64,000 nt of DNA. Origin: Novosphingobium sp. SG751A. GTDB taxonomy: Bacteria; Pseudomonadota; Alphaproteobacteria; Sphingomonadales; Sphingomonadaceae. The stretch's first letter is position 1. The number at the start of each line of letters is the position of its first letter. The stretch covers positions 186,001-250,000 of the forward strand of contig NZ_JABGCB010000004.1 of NCBI RefSeq assembly GCF_013149295.1. The letters are read 5' to 3'. Under the pieces are notes generated by a model. The model made no database searches and was not told the origin of the DNA. It saw nothing but the letters and a program-made list of their open reading frames with translations. The position numbers and the translations under genes are program-made. Shown here piece by piece: positions 1-8,562 of the stretch.

Positions 1-1
1 C

Positions 2-79
2 GCGCAGGCCAGTGTGGATACCCATCTGGCGGGCGGTTTCGGCGCATGGACCAAGGCTGGTCTGCCGGTCGAGCGCTGA
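2..79 (+). CDS. Rhodanese-like domain protein, C-terminal end (partial)
   Basis: Only the last 25 codons are inside the window, ending in TGA at 77-79. The residues GGFGAWTKAGLPVE match the usual end of a rhodanese (sulfurtransferase) domain, where a GG-x-x-AW-x-x-AGLPV motif closes the fold. The active-site cysteine would lie upstream and cannot be seen. It sits 22 bases before an RND adaptor gene on the same strand, so it is probably in the same operon. A sulfur-transfer gene here fits the BigR/SqrR-like repressor at the other end of the operon. The family call rests on a short tail and is moderate. Confidence 0.6.
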   Translation, partial: AQASVDTHLAGGFGAWTKAGLPVER

Positions 80-101
80 AGCATAAAAGGGGAGAGGGCG
101 G

Positions 102-1106
102 ATGCGTGGATGGCTGGCGATGGCATTGCCGATGGCGGCTGCTTTGGCGGGATGCGGTTCGGATCAGCCTGCGCCTGAAACGGCCAGGGCCGCCGCCGGG
201 CCGCGCCTGACCGTCAAAGCCGGCGATACGCCCGATTGGCAAAGCGTGTCGGCCGAAGTGACCAGTCAGGATCAGGCGCAGGTGCTGGCGCGTATTCCCG
301 GCGTCCTGTCCACCCTTTCCGTGCGGGCGGGCGACAGTGTGCATAAAGGGCAGGTAATCGGCCGCATCATCGACAATCAGCTCTCCTACCAATCCGCCGC
401 CTATGGCGCGCAGGCCGCCGCCGCGCAGGCGCAGGCAGCGCAGGCCCATGCCGAACTGGAAAGGGTGAAATTCCTTGCCGCCAATGGCGTCTATGCCAAG
501 GCGCGGCTGGAACAGGCCGAGGCGGGCGCGCAGGCCGCCAGCGCCCAGACACAGGCCGCCCGCGCCCAGCAGGCCGGCATCCGTGCCATGGCAGGCAATG
601 GTGCAGTGATCGCCCCCGCAAATGGCCGCGTGCTGCGCGCCGATGTGCCGGCGGGCGCGCCGGTGGCGCCGGGCATGGTGGTGGCGGTGGTCACATCCGG
701 CCCGATGGTCCTGCGGCTGGATATGCCCGAAGCGCTGGCCGCCAAAATCCGCCCCGGCGCCAAAGTCCGCGCTGAAGGGATGAACGGCACCGTCACGCGC
801 ATTTATCCGGCGGTTCAGGCCGGTCAGGTCAGCGCCGATGTGGCGCTCCCAGGGCTTGACGCCGCCCTGATCGGGCGGCGGGTGGCCGCGCAGCTAGAGG
901 TGGGCACCCATCGCGCGATCATCGTGCCGCGCGGCTTCATTTCCACGCGCTATGGGCTGGATTATGCCACGGTGATCGGGCCAAAAGGCGCCGCTTCGCA
1001 AGTGCCGGTGCAGATCACGCCTGCCGCCGATGGTATGGTTGAAATTCTTTCCGGCGTCCGGGATGGCGATGTGCTGGTCGGCGTCGATCAGGGAGCGGGG
1101 CGATGA
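102..1106 (+). CDS. RND efflux periplasmic adaptor (membrane fusion protein), lipoprotein
   Basis: A 334-residue HlyD/AcrA-type adaptor that would link an inner-membrane RND pump to an outer-membrane channel. The N-terminus is a lipoprotein signal with a lipobox-like ALAGC, so the mature protein should be anchored by Cys18. A lipoyl half-domain (about residues 55-95, with RAGDSVHKGQVIGRI), an Ala/Gln-rich helical hairpin (about 95-155), the second lipoyl half (ANGRVLRADVPAGAPVAPG) and a beta-barrel follow in the order typical of the family. The start has a GGGGAGAGG ribosome site just upstream. The stop overlaps the pump gene by four bases (ATGA), which indicates translational coupling. Substrate cannot be told from sequence. 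Confidence 0.9.
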   Translation: MRGWLAMALPMAAALAGCGSDQPAPETARAAAGPRLTVKAGDTPDWQSVSAEVTSQDQAQVLARIPGVLSTLSVRAGDSVHKGQVIGRIIDNQLSYQSAAYGAQAAAAQAQAAQAHAELERVKFLAANGVYAKARLEQAEAGAQAASAQTQAARAQQAGIRAMAGNGAVIAPANGRVLRADVPAGAPVAPGMVVAVVTSGPMVLRLDMPEALAAKIRPGAKVRAEGMNGTVTRIYPAVQAGQVSADVALPGLDAALIGRRVAAQLEVGTHRAIIVPRGFISTRYGLDYATVIGPKGAASQVPVQITPAADGMVEILSGVRDGDVLVGVDQGAGR

Positions 1107-4100
1107 ATCCGGGTCTTTCGGGTCGCATCACGAAAGCCACCATTGCCTCGCCCCTGACCCCTCTGTTTCTGCTGGCCGCGATCCTTGTCGGGCTGATCGC
1201 CACGGTGACGATCCCGCGAGAGGAAGAGCCGCAGATCAAGGTGCCGATGGTCGATATTCGCGTGGCCGCACCGGGGCTTTCGGCGGCGGACGGGGTGGAA
1301 CTGGCGGGCAAGCCGCTGGAGCAGATCGTCAAGAGCATCGACGGCGTCGAGCATGTCTATACGCAAGCCGAGGATCATGGCGTGATGGTCACGGCACGCT
1401 TTGCCGTGGGGCAGGACCCCGAGGCGGCGGCGACCCGTGTGGATGAAAAGATCAAGGCCAATATCGACAAGATTCCCGCAGGCGTCCTGCCGCCGCAGAT
1501 CACGGTGCGCGGCATTTCTGACGTGCCGATCCTCGTGCTGACCCTGACCCCCAAGGGCGCGGGATGGGATGAGCGCAGCCTCTATACGCTGGCTGCCAAG
1601 CTGCGGAGCGAGGTGGCCAAGGTGGACGACGTGGGGCTGACCTTCATCACCGGGGGCCAGCGCGAGGCGATCCGCGTGATCCCCGATCCGGCAAGGCTGG
1701 CGGCGGCCCATGCGCCTCTGTCCTCGGTCATGGAGGCGGTGCGGCAGGGCGGGCGGTCCTTCCCGGCGGGCGCAGTGCGCGAGGATGGGGCGGCGCTGGC
1801 CGTTACCGCAGGCGCGCCTTTGACCAGCGTTGATGAACTGCGCCGTTTGACGGTACGCGCGGCGGGCGGGGCGCCGGTGTTGCTGGGCGATGTGGCCCGG
1901 GTGGAGCAAGGCGGGGCGCAGGACCAGGCGCATAGCTGGCGCTGGGCGCGCGAGGGCGGCGCATGGTCGATGGCGCCTGCGGTTTCCATCGCCATTGCCA
2001 AGCGGGGCGGGGCCAATGCGGTCAATGTCTCGCAAGCCGTAGTGGCGCGGGTGGAGGCGCTGGAGGGCGGGTTGATCCCGGCGGGCGTGGCGGTCAATGT
2101 CACGCGCAATTATGGCGAGAGCGCGGATGAAAAGGCCAATGAACTGATCTTCCATCTGGCACTGGCCACGGTTTCCATCGTCATCCTGATCGGTTTTGCC
2201 ATTGGCTGGCGCGAGGCGGGAGTGACGGCGATTGTTATTCCCACCACGATCATGCTGACCATGTTTGCAAGCCGCATCATGGGCTTCTCGATCAACCGGG
2301 TCAGCCTGTTTGCGTTGATCTTTTCCATCGGCATTCTGGTCGATGACGCGATTGTGATGATCGAAAATATCGCCCGGCATTGGTCTATGGACGGTGGCCG
2401 ATCTCGCCAGCAGGCCGCCATCGACGCCGTGGCCGAGGTGGGCAATCCCACGATCATCGCCACGCTGACGGTGGTGGCTGCGCTGTTGCCGATGCTGTTC
2501 GTCTCGGGGCTGATGGGGCCGTATATGGCGCCGATCCCGATCAATGCCAGCGCGGCGATGGTGTTCTCTTTCTTTGTCGCCGTGGTGATCGCGCCATGGT
2601 TGATGATCCGCTTTGCCCGCGAGGCGCTGGCCCATGGCCATGACCATGAGGGGGGCGGTGGGCGTCTGGGGGCGATCTATGCCCGCTATGCCACGCGCGT
2701 CATCGCCACACGGGCCAGTGCAAAGCGTTTCCTGATCGGGGTAGGGGTGGCCACGCTGATCGCCTGCTCGATGTTCTATTTCAAGGCGGTGACGGTCAAG
2801 CTGCTGCCCTTTGACAATAAGAGCGAGGTGCAATTGGTCCTCGATATGCCTGAGGGCACATCGCTGGAGACGACCGGGCGCATGGCCGAACAGGCCGCCG
2901 CCGTCGCCCGCCAGATCCCCGAGGTTTCCGCGATGGAAGTCTATGCCGGGACCGCCGCGCCCTTTAATTTCAACGGATTGGTGCGCCACTATTTCCTGCG
3001 CGCGCGACCCGAAATGGGCGATGTGATGGTCACGCTGGCCCCCAAGGGCGAGCGCAGCCGGTCAAGCCATGCCATTGCCGTGGACCTGCGCGAGCGACTG
3101 GGCGCGGTGGCCCTGCCCAGGGGCGGCGTCATCAAAGTGGTTGAAACGCCCCCCGGACCGCCGGTGCTGGCCACCTTGCTGGCCGAGGTTTACGGGCCGG
3201 ATGAGGCCACGCGGCAAAAGACCGCGCTGGTGCTGGAACAGATCTTCCGCTCGGTGCCCTTCATCGTCGATACCGACAACAGCTTTGGCGAGGCACGGCC
3301 CACTTTGCGGCTGGTGCCCGACCGCGACCGGATCGACCATTACGGCGTGTCCAGCGGCCAGGTGCTGGATTCCATCGGCGCGCTGATGGGCGGGCAGACA
3401 TTGGCCTATGTGCCGCGCGGGGCCGACCGCGATCCCTTGCCGGTCGAAATCGGGTTGGATCAGGCGCAGCGGAGTTGGTCGGGAGCGTTGGCGGCAACGC
3501 CGGTGGCCGCCACGCCCTCGGGCCAATTGCTCAGCCTTGGCGAAGTGGTGGACGCGCGGCGCGAGGCGGGCGGGCAGGCGATTTTCCGCCGCGATGGCCG
3601 AGGCGCGACCATGGTGATGGCTGATATGGCGGGCCGCTATGAAGCGCCGATCTATGGTCTGATCGCTGTGGACCGGGCGGTGGAGGCCTATGACTGGGCC
3701 GGGCGTGGCATGGTGAAACCTGCGATCCTGATGCATGGCCAGCCTGAGGATGAAAGCCGCCCCTCGATCCTTTGGGACGGCGAGTGGGAGATCACATGGG
3801 TGACTTTCCGCGACATGGGCGCGGCCTTTATGGTGGCGCTGCTGGCGATCTATGTGCTGGTGGTGGGGCAGTTCGGCAGCTTCAAACTGCCGCTGGTGAT
3901 CCTCACGCCCGTGCCGCTGACACTGATCGGGATCGTGGCGGGGCATATGCTGTTTGGCGCGCCCTTTACGGCCACCTCGATGATTGGCTTTATCGCGCTG
4001 GCCGGGATCATCGTACGCAATTCGATCCTGCTGGTCGATTTCATCCGCCATACGGCATCGCCCGGCAAGAGTCTGCGCCAAGTGCTGATCGAGGCCGGGC

Positions 4101-4306
4101 GCATCCGCGTCAAACCCATCGCCCTGACGGCGGCGGCGGCGATGATCGGGGCCGGCGTGATCCTGACCGATCCGATCTTTCAGGGGCTGGCGATCTCGCT
4201 GCTGTTTGGGCTGGCATCCTCGACGCTGCTGACGCTGCTGGTGATCCCGGCGATCTATGTCGTGCTGCGCGATGACGGCGTTCCTCTGGGCGAGGAGACG
4301 GTATGA
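1103..4306 (+). CDS. RND family efflux pump, inner-membrane permease
   Basis: A 1,067-residue proton-driven pump of the AcrB/MdtF-like family, of normal length. Features in order are TM1 (LTPLFLLAAILVGLIATVTI), the first porter domain starting PREEEPQIKVPMVDI, TM2-6 with the proton-relay aspartate pair in TM4 (GILVDDAIVMIENI), a second porter domain and a C-terminal TM8-12 bundle with GFIALAGIIVRNSILLVDF. The PREEEPQI version after TM1 is common in a subgroup of uncharacterised AcrB-like pumps seen beside ArsR regulators. It overlaps both neighbours by four bases. No TolC-type channel gene is present in the visible part. Transported compound is unknown; the flanking rhodanese and thiol-type repressor suggest a link to reactive sulfur or electrophile stress. 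Confidence 0.92.
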   Translation: MNPGLSGRITKATIASPLTPLFLLAAILVGLIATVTIPREEEPQIKVPMVDIRVAAPGLSAADGVELAGKPLEQIVKSIDGVEHVYTQAEDHGVMVTARFAVGQDPEAAATRVDEKIKANIDKIPAGVLPPQITVRGISDVPILVLTLTPKGAGWDERSLYTLAAKLRSEVAKVDDVGLTFITGGQREAIRVIPDPARLAAAHAPLSSVMEAVRQGGRSFPAGAVREDGAALAVTAGAPLTSVDELRRLTVRAAGGAPVLLGDVARVEQGGAQDQAHSWRWAREGGAWSMAPAVSIAIAKRGGANAVNVSQAVVARVEALEGGLIPAGVAVNVTRNYGESADEKANELIFHLALATVSIVILIGFAIGWREAGVTAIVIPTTIMLTMFASRIMGFSINRVSLFALIFSIGILVDDAIVMIENIARHWSMDGGRSRQQAAIDAVAEVGNPTIIATLTVVAALLPMLFVSGLMGPYMAPIPINASAAMVFSFFVAVVIAPWLMIRFAREALAHGHDHEGGGGRLGAIYARYATRVIATRASAKRFLIGVGVATLIACSMFYFKAVTVKLLPFDNKSEVQLVLDMPEGTSLETTGRMAEQAAAVARQIPEVSAMEVYAGTAAPFNFNGLVRHYFLRARPEMGDVMVTLAPKGERSRSSHAIAVDLRERLGAVALPRGGVIKVVETPPGPPVLATLLAEVYGPDEATRQKTALVLEQIFRSVPFIVDTDNSFGEARPTLRLVPDRDRIDHYGVSSGQVLDSIGALMGGQTLAYVPRGADRDPLPVEIGLDQAQRSWSGALAATPVAATPSGQLLSLGEVVDARREAGGQAIFRRDGRGATMVMADMAGRYEAPIYGLIAVDRAVEAYDWAGRGMVKPAILMHGQPEDESRPSILWDGEWEITWVTFRDMGAAFMVALLAIYVLVVGQFGSFKLPLVILTPVPLTLIGIVAGHMLFGAPFTATSMIGFIALAGIIVRNSILLVDFIRHTASPGKSLRQVLIEAGRIRVKPIALTAAAAMIGAGVILTDPIFQGLAISLLFGLASSTLLTLLVIPAIYVVLRDDGVPLGEETV

Positions 4307-4623
4307 AACCATCCGATCTTTCCCAACTGAAGGTCCATGCCAACCATATGGCGGGCCGCCTGAAAGTGATGAGCCATCCCGAACGCCTGCTGATGCTGTG
4401 CCGAATGGATGAGGGCGAGGTGAGCGTCAACGAACTGGTGGCGATCACCGGCCTGTCGCAATCGGGCGTGTCGCAGCATCTGGCCCTGCTGCGCGCCGAG
4501 GATGTCGTCCATGTCCGCATCGAGGCCCAGACACGCTGGTATCGGCTGAAGGATCCGGTCATCTCGGGCGTGATCCATGCGATGTGTGCGCTGTGCGAGC
4601 GCGGGGCGCTGGGTTCCTGTTGA
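4303..4623 (+). CDS. ArsR-family repressor, BigR/SqrR-like thiol sensor candidate
   Basis: A 106-residue winged-helix repressor with the recognition-helix region ITGLSQSGVSQHLALLR and the wing HVRIEAQTRWYRL. Cys33 (LMLCRMDEGE) and a second cysteine cluster near the C-terminus (Cys95, Cys98, Cys106) occupy places like the two redox cysteines that form a persulfide or disulfide link in BigR, SqrR and YgaV. The classical arsenite motif ELCVCDL is absent, so it is not an arsenic-type sensor. It overlaps the pump gene by ATGA and is last in a rhodanese-adaptor-pump-repressor operon, consistent with local autoregulation. Sensor class is inferred from cysteine positions only. Confidence 0.8.
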   Translation: MKPSDLSQLKVHANHMAGRLKVMSHPERLLMLCRMDEGEVSVNELVAITGLSQSGVSQHLALLRAEDVVHVRIEAQTRWYRLKDPVISGVIHAMCALCERGALGSC

Positions 4624-4693
4624 TCCGCCTGTTCAGCGATTTGCCTTGCCGGGCCGGGCCGGTATAGGGGAGGCAAACCAGTTGGAAGCAGAC

Positions 4694-5032
4694 ATGGCCC
4701 GCAAACATTCAAAACGTGACCCCTATGGCGACATGCATCAGGAAGAGGAGGCCCCTGTCGAGGTCGTCCCTTGTTGGCTTTGCGGGCGGCCCACCGGATC
4801 GACGATCGTCTGGCACCATCCTGTGCCCAAGAGCCGGGGCGGGCGCGATGTCGTGCCGATGCATGGCATTTGCCAGCAGACGCTGATCACCAATTTCACC
4901 AATTCCGAATTGCAGCGCTACGGGATGGATGTCGAAGCCTTGCTGGCCAATCCGGCGGTGCGCAAATTTGTTGATTGGGTGGCCAATAAAGATCCCGATT
5001 TCACCGCGACCATTGCGAAGAAGCAGCGCTGA
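4694..5032 (+). CDS. Small HNH-endonuclease-like protein
   Basis: A 112-residue protein with a CWLC zinc-knuckle pair, then WHHPVPKSRGGRD, then PMHGICQ, which is the layout of an HNH (beta-beta-alpha metal) nuclease fold: the HH pair, the conserved P-x-S-x-GG turn and the final H-x-x-C. The ATG at 4694 was chosen because the conserved region starts soon after and because the in-frame extension upstream runs into the repressor gene. It ends one base before the ATG of the Hsp70-like gene. Small HNH proteins of this kind are common in alphaproteobacterial chromosomes outside mobile elements; no substrate is known, and a housekeeping role is more likely than a restriction role. Confidence 0.7.
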   Translation: MARKHSKRDPYGDMHQEEEAPVEVVPCWLCGRPTGSTIVWHHPVPKSRGGRDVVPMHGICQQTLITNFTNSELQRYGMDVEALLANPAVRKFVDWVANKDPDFTATIAKKQR

Positions 5033-5033
5033 G

Positions 5034-6344
5034 ATGAACGGTACGCGCGCCATCGGGATCGATTTCGGCACGACCAATTCGGTCATCGCCCGTGCATCGG
5101 GCACGGACCATGCCGAGATGATCGAATATGCCGCCCCCGATGGGCCCAGCACGGTGTTCCGCTCGGCCCTGTGTTTCTGGCAGGACGAGGCGTTTCGCGG
5201 CGGGCTGGCGCATGAGGCGGGGCCTTGGGCAATTGCCGAATATCTCGATTTTCCTCAGGGCAGCCGGTTCCTGCAATCGTTCAAATCGGTGGCGGCCAGC
5301 GCCTCGTTCGAACATGCCAATCTGTTTGAAAAGCGGCTGAAGTTTGAGGAACTTGGGCAGATTTTCCTGAGCCATCTGATGCAGCATGGCGGCGATCCGA
5401 TGAAGGATGCGCCTGAATGCGTCGTGGTGGGGCGCCCGGTGCGCTATGTAGGGGGGCGGCCCGATGTGGCGTTGGCGCGCAAGCGTTATGATGCGATGTT
5501 CGCCATGCTGGGACGGCCGGTGCATTATGTCTATGAACCGCTGGGCGCGGCCTATAGCTTCGCCTCGCGGTTGAGCGATCCGGCGACCTTGCTGGTGGCC
5601 GATTTCGGCGGGGGCACCAGCGATTTCTCGCTTGTCCGGGTTGAGGCGCCGGGCGCTGCGCGGCGCTGCATACCGCTGGCTTCGGCGGGCATTGGCATTG
5701 CGGGCGACCGCTTTGACTATCGCATCATGGATCATCTGGTGCTGCCCCTTTTGGGCAAAGGCGGCACCTATCGCTCCTTCGACAAGGTGCTGGAGATCCC
5801 TGCCGGTCATTTCGCCGATTTCGGCGATTGGTCGCGTCTGGCGCTGATGCGCAACCGGCGCACGCTCGAACAACTGGCCAAGCTGAAGCGCAGCGCCAGC
5901 GATCCGGCCGCGATTGGGCGCATGATTACCATCGTCGAACAGGAATTGGGCTATGCCCTGTATGAAGCGGTGGGCCAGCTTAAACGGGCGCTTTCCAGCC
6001 AGACCCATGCCAATTTCCGCTTTGCCGATGCCGATCTGACCATTGAGGCCGATGTCAGCCGCGAAGAGTTTGAGGCGTGGATCGAACCTGACCTGCGCCG
6101 GATCGGCGAAACGGTCGATACGGTGCTGGAGCGCGCGGGGTTGAGCGCGGATCAGGTCGATCATATCTTTCTGACGGGCGGCTCCTCGCTGATTCCGGCG
6201 GTGCGGCGCCTGTTCGAGCGCCGCTTTGGCGAAGGCCGTCTGGCCGCCGGCAATGAGTTGACCTCGATTGCCCATGGTCTTGCCCTGATCGGCAATGCGC
6301 CGGATCTGCACGACTGGGTGGTGGGCGAAGAGGATCAGGACTGA
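5034..6344 (+). CDS. Hsp70-family (YegD-like) ATPase/chaperone relative
   Basis: A 436-residue protein with the actin/Hsp70 ATPase core: phosphate 1 loop IGIDFGTTNSVIA (residues about 7-19), phosphate 2 loop VADFGGGTSDFSLV, and the adenosine motif IFLTGGSSLIPAVRRLF near the C-terminus. It lacks the substrate-binding beta-sandwich and lid of DnaK, so it resembles E. coli YegD in build and length. The ATG at 5034 is one base after the stop of the HNH gene and gives an N-terminus that enters the first ATPase strand directly. Function of YegD-type proteins is not settled. The pairing with an HNH protein looks like plain operon packing. Confidence 0.87.
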   Translation: MNGTRAIGIDFGTTNSVIARASGTDHAEMIEYAAPDGPSTVFRSALCFWQDEAFRGGLAHEAGPWAIAEYLDFPQGSRFLQSFKSVAASASFEHANLFEKRLKFEELGQIFLSHLMQHGGDPMKDAPECVVVGRPVRYVGGRPDVALARKRYDAMFAMLGRPVHYVYEPLGAAYSFASRLSDPATLLVADFGGGTSDFSLVRVEAPGAARRCIPLASAGIGIAGDRFDYRIMDHLVLPLLGKGGTYRSFDKVLEIPAGHFADFGDWSRLALMRNRRTLEQLAKLKRSASDPAAIGRMITIVEQELGYALYEAVGQLKRALSSQTHANFRFADADLTIEADVSREEFEAWIEPDLRRIGETVDTVLERAGLSADQVDHIFLTGGSSLIPAVRRLFERRFGEGRLAAGNELTSIAHGLALIGNAPDLHDWVVGEEDQD

Positions 6345-6413
6345 GCGGGGCATTATCCGCAAGACAGGGGCTGATCATCGACATATAGTGATGCGAAGGG
6401 AGTGCCTTGCCTC

Positions 6414-7055
6414 GTGACGCAGCCACGGTTTGACGCGGAATTTGCGCAGAAATTCGATACGCTGCTGCGCTGGCGGCGCGATGTGCGTCATTTCGCGCCC
6501 GATCCTCTGCCCGAACGGGATATGGCCGAATTGCTCGAACAGGCGGCGCTCTCGCCCTCGGTCGGCCATTCCCAGCCGTGGCGGTTTGTCCGCCTGCGTT
6601 CGCCGGAACTGCGCGATAGGCTGGCCCACCATGTCGATGCCGAAAACCTGCGCGCCGCCCAGCGCTATGCGGGCGAGGCGCGCCATGACGACTATCTTGC
6701 GCTCAAACTGCATGGCATCCGCGAGGCGCCTGAGTTGCTGGCCGTATTCTGCGATGAACAGGCCAGCGCGGGGCATGGCCTGGGCATTGCCACCATGCCC
6801 GAAATGCTGCGCTATTCCTGCGTCGGGGCGATCCAGATCTTGTGGCTGGCGGCGCGGATACGCGGTATCGGGCTGGGCTGGGTGTCTATCCTCGATCCTC
6901 ATGCGGTGGGGGTGATGCTCGATGTGCCCGATCACTGGTCGCTGATCGCGCTGCTGTGCATCGGCTACCCTCAGGAAGCCTCGGACACGCCCGAACTGGA
7001 GCAGAAAGGCTGGCAGGCGCGCGAGCCTTTGGCCGACCGCCTGTTCGAGAGGTGA
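6414..7055 (+). CDS. bluB: 5,6-dimethylbenzimidazole synthase (BluB)
   Basis: A 213-residue member of the nitroreductase-like flavin fold that destroys FMNH2 with oxygen to make 5,6-dimethylbenzimidazole, the lower ligand of vitamin B12. BluB hallmarks are RRDVRHFAPDPL at the N-terminus, the flavin loop LSPSVGHSQPWRF, and AGHGLGIATMPEMLRYS followed by GWVSILDPH. Length fits the family. An AAGGGAG ribosome site lies at 6396-6402, so the GTG at 6414 with 11-base spacing is preferred over the GTG at 6402, which sits inside that site. No other cobalamin gene is nearby. It is convergent with the aldehyde dehydrogenase gene that follows. Confidence 0.9.
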   Translation: MTQPRFDAEFAQKFDTLLRWRRDVRHFAPDPLPERDMAELLEQAALSPSVGHSQPWRFVRLRSPELRDRLAHHVDAENLRAAQRYAGEARHDDYLALKLHGIREAPELLAVFCDEQASAGHGLGIATMPEMLRYSCVGAIQILWLAARIRGIGLGWVSILDPHAVGVMLDVPDHWSLIALLCIGYPQEASDTPELEQKGWQAREPLADRLFER

Positions 7056-7059
7056 AGGT

Positions 7060-7080
7060 GGGGCCGGATTGAACGGCCCC
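7060..7080. terminator. Short GC hairpin between convergent genes
   Basis: GGGGCCG (7060-7066) pairs with CGGCCCC (7074-7080) around a 7-base loop, between the bluB stop and the stop of the minus-strand aldehyde dehydrogenase. There is no clear T-run, so it is only a possible terminator. Confidence 0.4.
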
Positions 7081-7086
7081 GATCCC

Positions 7087-8562
7087 TTACCAGCCCACCA
7101 TCACCGATTTCACCTCGGTAAAGGCCTCGACCCCATGCCGCCCATGTTCGCGGCCCAGCCCCGATTGCCGGAAGCCGCCAAAGGGCAGGGCGAATTCCAT
7201 GCCCGAACCATTGATCTTGACCGATCCCGACCGCAGCTTTTTCGCCATCGCATGGGCATGGCCCAGATTGGCGGTCCAGACATAGGCCGACAGGCCATAG
7301 ATGCTGTCATTGGCGCGCGCGGCCAGATCGTCGAGATCATCATCGCCAAATTTCATGACCGACAGGACGGGGCCAAAGATCTCCTCGCGCACGATGGACA
7401 TGGACGGATCGGCATCGACAAAGATCGTGGGATTGACGAAATAGCCCGGCCCCGATGGCGCATCGCCTCCGGCAATCAACGTGGCCCCTTCGGCGCGGCC
7501 CGCCTCGATATAGGCCATCACCTTGTCGCGCTGCGGCCCGGAGATCAGCGGGCCGAGCGCCACGCCATCCTGCGTGCCGGGGCCAACGCGCAGATTTTGC
7601 GTAAAGGCAACCAGCCCCTCAATGAAACGATCAAAGATCGTATCGTGCAGGAAAAGGCGCGATCCCGCCGCGCAAACCTGCCCGCTATTGCCGAAAATGC
7701 CCATGGCCACGGCGGGAATGGCGCGCGCCAGATCGGCATCGGGAAAAACAATGCTGGCCGATTTGCCGCCCAGTTCGAGGCTGACGCGTTTGAGATCACC
7801 CACGCTCTGATGCAGGATGGCCTTGCCGGTGGCGGTCGATCCGGTAAAGCTGATCTTGTCGATGCCGGGGTGGCCAACCAGCGCCGCACCCGCCTCCGCG
7901 CCGGTCCCGGTCACCACATTGACCACGCCTTCGGGAAAGCCCGCTTGCGTCACCAGCTCGGCCAGACGCAGCCCCGACATGGGCGCCAGTTCAGCAGGCT
8001 TGAGCACCACCGTGCATCCCGCCGCCAGCGCCGCCGAAACCTTGGTGCAGGTGATGGCAAAGGGCGCGTTCCACGGCACGATCAGCGCCGCGACGCCCAG
8101 TGCTTCATGTGTGGTATAGCCATGCCAGTTGCCCGGCACCGACATGGGCACCGTTTCCCCCGTCAATCGCCGGGGCCAGCCTGCGTGATAACGGATCGCG
8201 CTGATCGCGCTGCCCACAGCCATCATCCGCGACACGCCATAGGGCATGCCATTGTCGATGGTTTCCATCGCGGCCAGTTCGTCGCGGTTCTCCTCCACCA
8301 GATCGGCAAGGCGCAGCAGGAGGCGTTCGCGCTCGGCGGCGGGCATGGCGGACCATGATGGTGCGTCAAAGGCGCGGCGAGCGGCGCGGACGGCCTTATC
8401 GACCTCCTGCGCCCCGCCTGCGGCAATCGCACCGATGGCCGTTTCGGTGGCCGGGTCGAGGACCGGGATCGTCGCCCCCGTCCCTTCGTGCCATGCGCCG
8501 TTGATGAAATGGCCCGACAGGGCGGCGATGCGCGCGCGGGCGGTGTCGAAAATCGGGTTCAT
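7087..8562 (-). CDS. NAD-dependent aldehyde dehydrogenase
   Basis: A 491-residue class 1/2-type aldehyde dehydrogenase with the general-base motif SLELGGKSASIVF, the catalytic cysteine in GNSGQVCAAGSRLFL, and the C-terminal GSVKINGSGMEFALPFGGFRQSGLGRE. Last gene of a seven-gene minus-strand operon and overlapping the GMC oxidoreductase by four bases, so it probably oxidises the aldehyde made by the flavoprotein and GMC steps to a hydroxybenzoate-type acid. Substrate is inferred from context. It is distinct from the two other aldehyde dehydrogenases at 31.4-34.3 kb and not a recent copy of either. Confidence 0.9.
   Translation of the reverse strand: MNPIFDTARARIAALSGHFINGAWHEGTGATIPVLDPATETAIGAIAAGGAQEVDKAVRAARRAFDAPSWSAMPAAERERLLLRLADLVEENRDELAAMETIDNGMPYGVSRMMAVGSAISAIRYHAGWPRRLTGETVPMSVPGNWHGYTTHEALGVAALIVPWNAPFAITCTKVSAALAAGCTVVLKPAELAPMSGLRLAELVTQAGFPEGVVNVVTGTGAEAGAALVGHPGIDKISFTGSTATGKAILHQSVGDLKRVSLELGGKSASIVFPDADLARAIPAVAMGIFGNSGQVCAAGSRLFLHDTIFDRFIEGLVAFTQNLRVGPGTQDGVALGPLISGPQRDKVMAYIEAGRAEGATLIAGGDAPSGPGYFVNPTIFVDADPSMSIVREEIFGPVLSVMKFGDDDLDDLAARANDSIYGLSAYVWTANLGHAHAMAKKLRSGSVKINGSGMEFALPFGGFRQSGLGREHGRHGVEAFTEVKSVMVGW

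Noticed and set aside
1088..2989. A 633-codon open frame on the minus strand opposite the RND pump gene
   Set aside because: It is rich in His, Arg, Gln and Asp with no hydrophobic core or domain, as expected for the mirror frame of a GC-rich gene. The plus-strand pump has full family motifs.
4694..5032. HNH-like gene as a sign of a mobile or defence element
   Set aside because: No integrase, repeats, methylase or other defence gene is nearby and base composition does not change.
5001..6362. A 453-codon minus-strand open frame opposite the Hsp70-like gene
   Set aside because: Same shadow pattern; the plus-strand protein carries the Hsp70 ATPase signatures.
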